From the NCBI GenBank assembly GCA_009829735.1, contig CM020618.1, forward strand, positions 30,232,894 through 30,296,893: a stretch of 64,000 bases of DNA, given 5' to 3'. Shown one piece after another: positions 55,048 through 64,000 of the stretch. Both the position numbers and the translations under genes were made by a program. The stretch's first letter is position 1. Each line of letters begins with the position of its first letter. The stretch is from Pyropia yezoensis. Lineage: Eukaryota; Rhodophyta; Bangiophyceae; Bangiales; Bangiaceae. The notes below the pieces were generated by a model that was not told where the DNA came from, ran no database searches, and saw only the letters and a program-made list of their open reading frames with translations.

Positions 55048-57542
55048 ACCCCCTCATGTTGAGGGTGCACTGGTTTGGCTACCGTGTCAACGACGATACA
55101 TCGGAGTATGCGGAGGACCTCCCCGCTGAGAAGGTCCGGGCGTACTGCGACCGGAATGAAATTGACCCAGAATCCCCTTCCTCAACGTGAGGGAAGGCCA
55201 AGAGTCAGTGCCAAGAGAATGCTTCAAGTCGAAGTGGTACGCAAAGTGGCGTTTAGTTACATCCCTAACCTATCACTCTCATAACAAAGGCAGCTGCGAA
55301 CTAGGCACGCATGCTAGAAACCCCACCACCACGACCCTCGCCCTCACGTGGAGGCGAGCGGCGAGACCCCCGCCGGTGACCATCACCGCTCGTCGGTGCA
55401 GCCGACGGCTCCAAGTCGGAGTCGTCACGACCATGACGGTCACGGGTGTGACGACGACCGCGGTCACTTGCCTGCTTGGTCTTGCCCGCAAGTTGGCAGC
55501 GCAGACGACGGACCGACTCGGTCTCGGACGGAGTGGATGACTCCGACGCGGTGTAGCACTATGGATGACCGTATTGCGACCTTAATTTAGGGGGACTACT
55601 TCTAATCCTTCACTGTCAGGTTAGGAGTTCGCTTTGGTTACGGTATCATTGAGTAACTTATAACCAGACGGGCTAGCATCTTGGGGTGGAGGGTAGTTAG
55701 GGGTGTCTCCGCCGGTTTATAACGAGGGGGCCGGCGGCGAATTCACCGCCGGCCATGGTAGAACAACAAAAACCCTCCCATTTGGGCTCCCATCTTGGTC
55801 CCGTGGCGTGCGCTCCAAGGACAGCAACATGGGCCTCCCGGTGACGTTGGTGCCGACCCCCCCTTGTGAGTGTTCCCTGAGAGCGGACAAGCAACGGTTT
55901 CCTATTGTGCTACACGCGGCCAGCCATGAGATAGTACGCACCAACATGGTAATCATCATCTCTGATGTCAAAGGAGCCGACGGCAACACCAACTTGGGGT
56001 AGAAAGCTAGTAGTGTGACCCTCAAGTTGGGGGACACAGGCGTGGACGACTCGACAACAACACCGATCGGGATGTCCCTGTGCGGCTTGAAAGTAACCGG
56101 AGGAGGAGGAGGAAGAGGCCGAGTCGGCGAAGTCCGTGGGTAGCCGCAACGCCGAGTTGGGACCGCCACGGCACCTTGCGCCCGGTACTCATCGTGAGTG
56201 GCAACACCCAAGACCGAGTGCTTGTCACGGGGTGGTGCAGTGTTGCGCTCCACCCCCGGGGCGTAAGAGTAGTGCGCAATACCCACCCCCTCCTTGAGGA
56301 CGACTCGTCCGTCGTGAAGTTCAGGGCACACCCACAGGAACTGGAAAAGTGCGCCTTGATCCTTGGCCGCTTGTACGGGCCGGCGCAACTTGTGCTCAAT
56401 ACTCTCCCACTCAATGAGTCGGTGTAGCTTCAGCATCTCCTCAAGTAGAGTGAGTTGGTTTGCCGAGCTACCCTCAGCAACTTGCTGAGGGGTGAGCTGC
56501 TCCAGTCCTTGGGTCATGCGGGATGGCAGGTGCGAAAACATCCCGCGCACTTGTACACACGCCACCCAGGTCGACATGACCTCAAGTAGCCATAGTGTTG
56601 TCAACATGGCAAATACCAAATGGTCAGAGTTGGACGACAGCATTACGGAACCAAAGTGATCAATCAACCGCGGTAGTAATGCGGGGAACCCTTATGGGAC
56701 CTCAACTTGAGGCCACCATTCGGGCGTCCTAGGATACATGAGCTCCTTGGTCGCCGGCGCGTGGAACGGAAACTCAAGTTGAGCTGAGGTCACCAAGTAG
56801 AGACGTCGCCGGATGTCCTTCTCAGTCCCCACTTCAAAGTGATCAACGTGCGGACCCGACGTCCGAAGGTAGAGTGGGCGAGTTGCCACAGCGTCCTAAG
56901 TGAAGGACGGCATGTCGGCGGGGCTCTCGGTGGTACCCCCATGCTCAAGCATGTTCTTTCACCGCTGCACGTCTTCGACCTCCCCCTCGTCGAGGAAGGC
57001 GACGAGGTCCGTCTTGAACCCGCGGGGAAGCCGATCCGACGGGGAAGCTTCTCCCGTAGGCGCTCGTAGACACACTTCATGGACGACCCAACTCGAGCGT
57101 AACGTGATGAAGTCCAACAGCCCTCGTACAGCGGCAAGGGCGGGTAAAACCACATGCTCAGGTCCTTCCTTGAGATGAAAGGACCGACCTCCGGGGGATA
57201 GCCCACCGCCGACTCGTCGTCAGGCAGCGCAAGCATCCCATCCCCTGGGACAGCCCCGGAGCTCCCGCCGGAAGATCCGGCGGGTGCTGCAACGCGAAGC
57301 GTATCCTCCATACGGTCGTCGAAAGAATCTGAGTCCAACCCCGGATTCACCATGGCTCCCCCTAAGTCAGGGGGAGGCAACTCCGTTACAGCTGCCCGAG
57401 GCCGGCCTCTAGTTAAGGGGGACTTGGATCGGGGGAAGACAGGGGGCCTCCCCAGGTTGGGGTGGCCCAGGGTAAGAGGAAAAGGAAGTGTTGGTGCGCA
57501 TGTGGGGGCGGTTGGTGGTAAGGTGCGCTCAGGTGAGTGCAA
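55048..57542. pseudogene. 3' part of element B': chromodomain end and antisense frame remnant
   Basis: Positions 55048-55190 continue the B' chromodomain on the plus strand (MLRVHWFGYRVNDDTSEYAE). From about 57350 to 55310 the minus strand carries a diverged version of the B1 antisense protein, with GRWFYP-like and YPRTPEWWPQVEVP segments and the hydrophobic helices recognisable. A stretch of roughly 300 bp near 55550-55850 has no counterpart in B1. It has many breaks. Confidence 0.75.
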
Positions 57543-57706
57543 GCTGCCAAGTGGGCAAGCTTGAGGAGAGAGGAGGTCGACGTGACCGCCTCCACGTCAA
57601 CGTGACGTGCCGGGGGACAGCGAGTCGCGCCCCCGGCGACCGCAACACGCGTTCTTGTACCCCCTCGCAGGGCCGACCGGGTCGGTCGGAACTGAGGAGA
57701 GGGGAG

Positions 57707-58174
57707 TGTGGCAAAACTGGCCCCACGCAGGGGGCAGGGCGCGTCATACTGGGGCGGGAGACAACTGGTCTGACACGTTTCTCCCTTTGCATTTGATCCC
57801 GAATTTCCCTAAGTCAGGGTTACTTTGCTTAATAGTAAATCCAACATGGATTTGAGGGTTTTCTGCATTTTATCGTCTTGAATTTCCGTGTGGCCCGGTG
57901 GGCAGGTGCTGGGGTGGGAGATTCTGAGTGGCGAGATTCTGAGAGGACCCTGGAGGGATAAGGGGAGGGACTGCGGGGCTTGGCCTCGCTTCCCCGTCCC
58001 GACGAAGAAACTGTTGGCCCACACACCATCATCTTGTTTACTGGTGGGGGGATTGCCCCACAACAGGGAGAGCGAGAGTGCGACTTGCTCTTCTTCCGGT
58101 TCCCCCGACACGTGAGGCAGCCCTTGTGCACCGCCCCAACTTGGATGCTGCGTGCACGAGTGGTTTTTGCCACA
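57707..58174 (+). repeat. 3' LTR of element B'
   Basis: A 468-bp LTR preceded by the polypurine tract GAGGAGAGGGGAG (57694-57706). It is about 7% different from 14107-14575. Confidence 0.88.
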
Positions 58175-58236
58175 AATACCGACGCGGGGTGGTTGCGACG
58201 GCTCGGCGCGAGGAGCATGCTGCCTAGCAGCCGCAA

Positions 58237-59803
58237 GTGCGGGAGCGCTTTGCGGGCACTGGCGCACACAAGTGGGTCATTGACACTGCCTGTGCAGAGC
58301 TGGCTGTCGCCGTCGATGCTGCTGGTGCTGCTGGTGCCACACCTCGGCCATCATCTCTGACACCTGTGGCGGCTGCAGCTGCCAACGCGCAGCGTCGTCG
58401 TCCGCCGGCGTGGCCCCCCGAAGGCGCCATCTACGCCGTGTCGGGTGCTTCCTTTCGTGAGCGCTCCGTGGGCGGCATGATGAGTCGAGCGCAGGCTGAC
58501 GGCGCGTCAACGCGCGACGCGGAAGCGGACAAGGCCCTGCACGAGCGCGCCACGGCGACGAAGCTTAAGGTCGGGAGCGACGCGGCGTGGTGGGCTGCCG
58601 CACAGGCGGAGGTGAAGCTGCTGGACACTGCAGAGTACTTGGCGGTGGGTGGCACCGACGCGACGAGGCCGCTGCGCGAGGCGCACTGGCACCGCCATGT
58701 GCAGCGCAAGCGGTTTGCCCGCCAGTTTGCTTTGGAGCTGACGGGCATTCTCGGCCGCCGCATTGTCAACGGCCAAGTCGTGCTCGTGGCGTGGGGCGCG
58801 GCCGTCACGGGCGGAGGGGCGGTGCACCTGTTCCGGCGCACCCGGCGGTACATCTACGCGGTTCGAATCTGCGAACACAACACGTCCGCCGCGTGTGCGG
58901 GCTGCAATAGCCGGGTAGTCAACGTGTACTCGACGCCGCGCTCCCCAGCCGACCGGCGCCAGGTGACAACGGAGCGGCGCTGTAAGAGGCAAGGGCCCAG
59001 CCGCACGGGGCGGCGGCGGGAGCCATGGTCGTGGAGCCCCGGCGGGGGGCCGCCAAGTTCCGATGCGGCACCCAGAGTCGCCGCGGCGGCGCAGACCGGG
59101 ATGCGGTCAAGCGGGATAAGGCCCGGGTGCTCGACGACGTGTGGGCGGCGGAGCGGCTCGAGGCGATTGTCGCTTTCGTCAAGCGGGCGACGGGCCGTGA
59201 CGGTGCGGCCGCGTGGATGGCCCGCAAATGTGTCAGCGTGAGCTACCTAGTGACGTACTTCAACCGGGACAAGAACGCGGCGCGCAATATCCTCAAGGCC
59301 GCGTCTGCCCAGCTGTCTGAGGGCAACAAGGCACCCTTCTTTGCCGGATGCCACCTACGCCGGGCGCCGGCAGGGCCCCCGCCAGGGCCCGACTACATTG
59401 TTCAGGGGACACGGCCAAGTCCTGAGCTCAGCGGTGCCGGGGGGGGGCAGCTACGGGCGGGGCGTCGGCGGCGGGCGCCCCCGATTCTGACCACGACGGT
59501 GACGACGGGGATGAGTCGGACCAGTCGGACGCGTCGGACGAGGCCGAGGATGACCACCTGCTGGTGCCGCAACCTTTGCCGTCGACCGACACAGGGGCGG
59601 CCGCTACGGCGATGGACACCCAGGAAGCAGACAAGATGGACGTGAAGGGTGGAGGCCCCACCAGCCCCCGTCAGGCGATGACTAACCTCGACCTGTCAGG
59701 GCAGCGGGTGGTGGTCCCTCGAGGCCCACCTGCACAGCGACGAGCCGGACCACTAACGGGGCAATCGTCGCCACGTTCGTCTGTGGTACGGCGCGGCTCT
59801 TGA
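58237..59803 (+). pseudogene. TnpB/Fanzor-like RNA-guided nuclease gene, with frame changes
   Basis: The first frame (58237 to about 58995) has AIYAVSGASFRERSV, then HWHRHVQRKRFARQFALELT, then NGQVVLVAWGAAV (58768-58803), resembling the RuvC-II region. Next come RRYIYAVRICEHNTSAACAGC, matching the family's TS-x-x-C-x-x-C zinc-ribbon start (Cys codons at 58894 and 58903), and ERRC. The second frame holds KFRCGT and FNRDKNAARNI (59262-59291), the RuvC-III signature of TnpB and Fanzor proteins. A third frame from about 59445 gives an acidic tail (DSDHDGDDGDESDQSDASDE) to a stop at 59801. Both changes shift in the same direction. The second falls at a run of nine G, so base-calling errors are possible; real decay or tiny introns also fit. 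TnpB proteins cut DNA guided by a transposon-encoded RNA, and Fanzors are their eukaryotic relatives. The RuvC-I Asp is not identified. Confidence 0.5.
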
Positions 59804-60429
59804 GAGCTTCGCTACGAGCCTCCCCTCCTGGTCGAGGGGGCGGCTCCCATTGATAGAAGGCTGGACGCATTAGCCGTGAGAAACTCTCTGTTAACAACAC
59901 TGAATTACAGAGGACTGGGAGAAGCTTACGAATGTCTCCTCAAGTCGCTGTCAGTTGGTTCCGAAAGTGGCACACCTGTGGCACCTCAGTGTGTGCTCCC
60001 TTTCGAGCCACCCAGAGGCACTTGTTCTGTCAGACTCATTGAGGTCGAATGGGGCCACGGCGCTGCCCGCAGTGGCCACGGTGAGGGGGCGCTGTGGGGT
60101 GTTGCGCTCAGTGCTGCCTGGGCAGAGTGACGCCGTCATTTGAACGCCGCGTTTTGTCCAACGCCTGGCGCACAAGCACTTTGTAGCGCTGCTTTCCCTC
60201 ACCAACACCACTCGCTTCTACAAGTCAGCGACGGCGGCACCCCCTTCCCCGAACCTTTTGCAGCTCTCGTCTTGCACCGTGTGTCGTCACGAAGCTGTCT
60301 GTACCTGTGCCCCCCTGACTGGTCTTCGCCGTTGTTCTCTCTCGCCCCCGCTGTTGTACTCCCTGTTGCACGCACCTGCATCCCCCTTGCGCACGCTTGG
60401 TTATTGCTCGTCCTCTCTCTCTCCGAGCT
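59804..60429. other. intergenic stretch upstream of the coiled-coil gene
   Basis: About 600 bp without a supportable gene. Base composition drops towards C/T before the next gene (CTCTCTCTCTCCGAGCT just ahead of the ATG), as expected for a promoter or 5' leader. No TATA box is evident. Confidence 0.5.
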
Positions 60430-61365
60430 ATGTCGGCCCCTGCGAAACCTTTGGGCGCCGCCGCCGCCAGGCGGCAACGCATGATGGACGAGCTGGCGCG
60501 CAAGGTCGCTGCCGAAGGGGCTGATGCTGGTGGCGACGGCGGGGGGACCCCTGGGAGCCCTCTTCTCCCCACGGGCGCGACCTCTGTCGGCGGTGACGGT
60601 GACGTGGCCTCGCTGCGGGCGGCGCTCGCTGAGGCCCAATCGGCGTTGTCCACCGCTCGCGTCGAGATGGCGTCGCTGCGGCGGAACCACGGACATAACC
60701 TGAAGGCCATGACGCGGGAACGGGACCTGGCACTCGCTGCTGCCGCGCGAGCACAGGGCTCGGGGTCGGCAGCGGGCGGCGCGTCGGCGGGTGTTGGTGG
60801 GGGCTCCGCCGCTTCCGGCGTTGCTGCCCTCAAGGAGCAAGTGCGGGACCTCGAAGCGCAGCTGCGTGCGTCTAGGTTACGCTCTGCTGAGGTGGAGAAA
60901 GAGGCCGCAGAGCTGTCGTCAGAGGTGAAGCAGCTTCGCTTCCGTGTGCAGGCGGCAGCCACGATGGAGGCGGCCAATGGGGCTTACGATCAGATGATTG
61001 AGCAGCTGGTGGAAATGAAGCTGAAGGTAGCAGAGGGCGAAGAGGCCCGTGCCGTGGCGAGCAACAGCCTACGACAGCTGGAGCGGAGCGCCGCGGCCGC
61101 GACAGAGCGCGCAGAGGCTGCCGAGGGTGCCAAGAACGACCTCGTATGGGCTAAAATTGATCTGGAGCGCGCCGCGGCGGCAAGTACCAAGCAACTGGAG
61201 GCCGCGAACGCACGCGTTTCTGAGCTGGAGGCCGCTAACAAGGAAATGAGCGACAAGTTCATGGCGCTCAAGATTTCTTCGGACGGGGGGGACCTGCTGG
61301 AGGGAGCCGCCCCGTCGGCGCGCATTTCGATGGCGTCTAGCACCCTGCAAGAGGTCGACTTGTAG
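60430..61365 (+). CDS. Ala-rich coiled-coil protein (311 aa)
   Basis: The ATG at 60430 (MSAPAKPLGAAAARRQRMMD) is preferred over an in-frame GTG 33 bases upstream, because it follows the pyrimidine-rich leader directly. The protein has a basic N-terminus and a Gly-rich spacer. A helical segment comes at about 55-110 (VASLRAALAEAQSALSTARV), then a second Gly/Ser spacer, and a long heptad-like coiled coil at about 130-285 (LKEQVRDLEAQLRASRLRSA, KQLEAANARVSELEAANKEM). The end is short and Ser-rich. No catalytic motif, signal peptide or membrane segment is seen, so a structural or tethering role is likely but unproven. The frame is intact and uninterrupted, and the gene is convergent with CBF5, 409 bp apart. 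Not recognised as a named family. Confidence 0.72.
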   Translation: MSAPAKPLGAAAARRQRMMDELARKVAAEGADAGGDGGGTPGSPLLPTGATSVGGDGDVASLRAALAEAQSALSTARVEMASLRRNHGHNLKAMTRERDLALAAAARAQGSGSAAGGASAGVGGGSAASGVAALKEQVRDLEAQLRASRLRSAEVEKEAAELSSEVKQLRFRVQAAATMEAANGAYDQMIEQLVEMKLKVAEGEEARAVASNSLRQLERSAAAATERAEAAEGAKNDLVWAKIDLERAAAASTKQLEAANARVSELEAANKEMSDKFMALKISSDGGDLLEGAAPSARISMASSTLQEVDL

Positions 61366-61774
61366 TAGGGGAGCGACGTGGGGAGAGTTGTCGACGGGAC
61401 TCGTGACGACCGTCCAGCTGTCATTGGCTCGTGTTGGTGTGCGTAGTCCTGCGAGGCCGGGGGCTGGCTTGCGTTTTCGTTGTTGTACGTGTCGTTCCCA
61501 TCTCTTGTTGCTTTGCTCGCGACTGTCGTCAATGGGAGACACCACTGCCCCCGAAAGGTAGTCGAGTCCTCGGCTGGCGTTACGACACGGCGCAGAGGCT
61601 TGAACATGGTGACGTGGACACCTGTTCACGGTCCCGCACCGTGCCCCTGACGGGCACGGAGGTGGCGTCTGGTGCATCAGTACTGCGTTTGTTTTTGATG
61701 GGGAGGGCATTTTGGCAGGCGGAGGGAGCAAGAAAAGATAAGAGCATTGAAGGTAACCGAAAACCAGTGCGTCA
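61366..61774. other. shared 3' region of two convergent genes
   Basis: This stretch holds the 3' ends of the coiled-coil gene and of CBF5. No open frame of note is present. I see no TGTAA signal of the kind used by green algae in the first 150 bases after the coiled-coil stop, a weak hint against a chlorophyte. Confidence 0.5.
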
Positions 61775-63731
61775 CTACTCCACCATGGCGTTCTTTCCCT
61801 TCTTCTTCTTCTTCTTGTCCGACTTCTCGGCATTGCCGCCCTCTTTCGCCGCTTTTTGTGCGCTCCTCTCCGCCTTCAGGCGTTTCTTCTCCGCCTTGGC
61901 CGCCGCGTCCTTTTCGGTATCGCCCCCGGGGGCATCGGCGCCGCCCTTGGCCGCCTCCTTGGCCACTTTTTTGGCCGACTTTATCCGCTTCTTCTCCTCT
62001 TTGGAGAGCGGCGTTTCGGGCGCCGCAGCCGCCGCGGCGGTACCATTCGTAGGCGCCGCCTCGGCAGCCGCCACATCCCCCGCCGTCGCCGCCTCGGCCA
62101 CTGTGGACGCCACAACCGCCGCCGCCGCCGCGGCAGAGGCCACCGCGTCGGCACCCAGCGGCGGGACGGCTGTCCGCCAGTCGGCCGGGGTGGACTCGTT
62201 GGGCCGCCCATACTTGTCCAGCGTCCCTGCCTTGATCATCACCTTTTTCTTAGACGCCATCGGCCCGAGCCCCCACTTGCGCGGGTAAGTGTCACGCTCC
62301 ATCACAACCCGCTTGACGCGCGCCACCACCCCGTGGTCGCAGGACGCCATGACGGCGGTGGCCATCTCGGCGTAGGCGAGCGCAACGGCCTCGCCCTTGG
62401 TGGTCATGATGACCACCTCCTCCCCCACCTCAATGCCGTCCGCAAAGCGCAACAGGCCAGGGATCATGAGCTTCGCGCCATAGCACACCGCATTGACCGC
62501 GGAGTCTTTCACGACCAGCCGCTTGTGGCCGACAAGCAGAGCCTCCAGCGGCTGGACTACCCGCCGCAGGTACGCCTCGTCGCGCGCATTGTCTAGCATC
62601 CACTGTGCGTCGAGGACGTCGTGGAGGGAAACGAGCGCGGGGCCAGCCTCAGAAAAGGCGCCGGACCGCACGCGCCGAAGCTCCTGCATGTTGCCGCCGA
62701 CGCCGAGGACGTACCCGAGGTGCACACACAGGGTGCGGATGTAGGTGCCCGCCTCGCACGACACCCAAAAAACCGCTAGCCGGCGCGAAGCGTCATACTC
62801 AATGAGCTTCGAGTCGTAAATGGTGCGAACCCGCAGCTGCCGCTTGACTGCCGAGATGAGGGGCGGCCGCTGGAAAAGTGCGCCCGTCAGCAGCTCCACA
62901 CCACGTCGCACTGCCGCCTCATCCACGTCTCCGTGGAAGCGGGCCACCGCCACGTACTCCTTGCCGGCCGACTGCTGCGACTTTACCAGCCGGGTGGCCC
63001 GGTCAATGCACACAATGAGGCAGCCAGTCACCTTGGGGTCCAGTGTCCCCGAGTGGCCCGTCCGTTCCACCCGCAGAATGCGCTTGATCCATGCCACCAC
63101 CTCGTGGGAGGACGGGTTGGCTGGCTTGTCCAGGTTGATGACCCCATACCGCAGGTACTCGGCAATGGGGCGCTTGAGCGGCGAACAACCAAACGGGAGA
63201 GGCGTGAAATGGCCGGTGCGCACGTGCAGCTGGTCATAATTCTTCATCAGCAGCGGCCATTGCGAGGTGTCCAGCTTCGGCGTCTACAGACGCGGTCGTA
63301 TCCACGCAGAAGCCCAAGCAACGAAGCACAGGAAGGACGTAGCGCAGCAGGAATACCAGCAGGCCAACAAAAACAGATTGAACATCAACGACGGCGAAGG
63401 GCGGGACGCAAAGCAAACGCAAACCGGAGAGCGCAGTAAAGGGTCAGCGGACAACGCTCAGCGACAATAACCGTCTCACCCACCACAGTATTCCCGGCCA
63501 CGCACCCTCCCAACGTGGATGGACCACACCGCGCAGCGGCTCAAGGCCAAACGGGGTGGCACCCGGAATGCAAAACAGCAGGACACACAAAAACAACAAG
63601 CCCGCAATGCCCCTCTCCCCTCCCCTCGCCCCCAAGTTGACGTGCCACCCCTGCTGCCGCCCACGCGGCCATACCTTTTCGGGCTTGAGCACATAGTCCT
63701 GCTCCTCCTCCATCACCGCCGCCGACGCCAT
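61775..63731 (-). CDS. CBF5: H/ACA ribonucleoprotein pseudouridine synthase CBF5/dyskerin, two exons
   Basis: This is the catalytic subunit of H/ACA snoRNPs, which turns uridine to pseudouridine in rRNA and snRNA in the nucleolus. I read two exons, 63731-63675 (19 codons, [19 protein letters not shown]) and 63283-61775, giving 521 aa. Exon 2 opens with [19 protein letters not shown], which matches the conserved [17 protein letters not shown] of dyskerins, so starting at MKNYD (63247) would clip the protein. The dyskerin-like/TruB domain covers about 35-270, with catalytic Asp101 in [12 protein letters not shown] and [23 protein letters not shown] domain follows at about 272-347, then [13 protein letters not shown]. 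An Ala-rich linker and a Lys-rich tail (KKKKKKGKN) serve as a nuclear/nucleolar signal. Length matches the family (about 480-520). Intact. Confidence 0.95.
63284..63674 (-). other. CBF5: intron of CBF5 (391 bp)
   Basis: On the minus strand the donor is CCCGAAAAG/GTATGG at 63675/63674 and the acceptor is GTCTGTAG/ACGCCG at 63284/63283. Both exon ends lie between codons (phase 0). The frame of exon 2 has a stop (the TAG of the acceptor itself) immediately upstream, so splicing is needed to reach a start that includes the conserved LDTSQWPLL. Confidence 0.85.
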
Positions 63732-64000
63732 GATGCAAACTCCAACCGGACGACCCCGCCCCGCCACCGGCAACAGGGTAGCACCCCACACACGTGGCCA
63801 CGGTATGCGGCGCGTGCGGCCGCCGCGGGCGACGCCGGCGGCGCGGGCGGGCGGGCGACAGGTTCACCGCACCCGCAACGGCAGGCTGAGCGAGAACACG
63901 ATACAGCTCGCCCAGCGGCACTTCGTCCCGCGACGGCGGCGACGGCCACACCCGCTCCGAGGGGCGGGGTGGGGGTCTGCACCGCGGAACGCCCCTGATC
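63732..64000. other. 5' flank of CBF5
   Basis: GC-rich upstream sequence of CBF5 running to the window end. No TATA box or second gene can be supported; the open frames on both strands are compositional. Confidence 0.4.

Larger units (their letters stand above)
14107..58174 (+). mobile_element. old Ty3/gypsy element B', host of the nested insertions
   Basis: The outer frame of the stack, on the plus strand. Pieces seen in order: 5' LTR 14107-14575, primer site, gag-like region to about 16265, then foreign DNA. Integrase and chromodomain sequence resumes at about 30170-31518, and after the family-E block come the chromodomain end and an antisense region (55048-57542), a polypurine tract and the 3' LTR 57707-58174. 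All pieces are collinear with element B1 and more diverged from it than B1's own LTRs are from each other. The two LTRs differ at about 32 of 468 sites by eye (about 7%), the oldest in the window. The flanking 5-mers AAGAT and AATAC do not match exactly. Broken in many places. Confidence 0.72.

Noticed and set aside
14102-58179. Target duplication AAGAT/AATAC for element B'
   Set aside because: Only three of five bases agree. Given the 7% LTR divergence it may be a decayed duplication, but I do not count it as one.
63444-63791. 115-codon minus-strand frame read as a separate gene
   Set aside because: Only its [19 protein letters not shown] part is coding, as exon 1 of CBF5; the rest is intron and upstream sequence.

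Overview
This is a GC-rich eukaryotic nuclear window. It has one spliced housekeeping gene with a GT-AG intron, other host coding sequence rich in Ala/Pro/Gly, and about 49 kb of nested Ty3/gypsy LTR retrotransposons. My best guess is an alga, most likely a red alga of the Porphyra type; this is inference from base composition, the short first exon of the CBF5 gene and the Myb/SANT-like gene family, and no organism marker is decisive.

Layout. 1-2846: minus-strand host gene with a Myb/SANT-like domain, a Pro-rich upstream segment and a G-rich tandem repeat. 2852-12177: a complete LTR element (element A, minus strand) with 408-bp LTRs and a 5-bp target duplication CTGGG. 12183-14106: unassigned DNA with a Gly/Asp-rich open frame at its right end. 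14107-58174: a nested stack. The oldest frame is element B' (its two LTRs differ at about 7% of sites). Within it lie the remnants of a different Ty3/gypsy element D, which is itself split by a young element B1 (17806-27028, target duplication TTGAC). B' is also split by a block of family-E elements (31519-55047, outer target duplication ACCCC). That block holds two direct copies, one inverted partial copy, and an assembly gap of exactly 500 N. 58175-64000: host or DNA-transposon coding sequence, namely a TnpB/Fanzor-like gene with frame changes, a coiled-coil protein gene, and a convergent CBF5/dyskerin gene that I resolve into two exons.

How the parts relate. Families A, B/B' and E have unrelated LTRs but share an identical 18-nt primer-binding site. 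Each also carries a long open frame antisense to pol, between pol and the 3' LTR. The antisense proteins of B1 and E are recognisably related (a YYPK...VE[IV]PxGF core and a following hydrophobic helical region). The family A protein has the same position, strand and size and a weak match. This repeated antisense gene and the TnpB/Fanzor-like gene are the most interesting items. Judged by eye from LTR differences, B' is oldest; B1, A and E are all young (about 1.5%, 1% and 0.5-2%).
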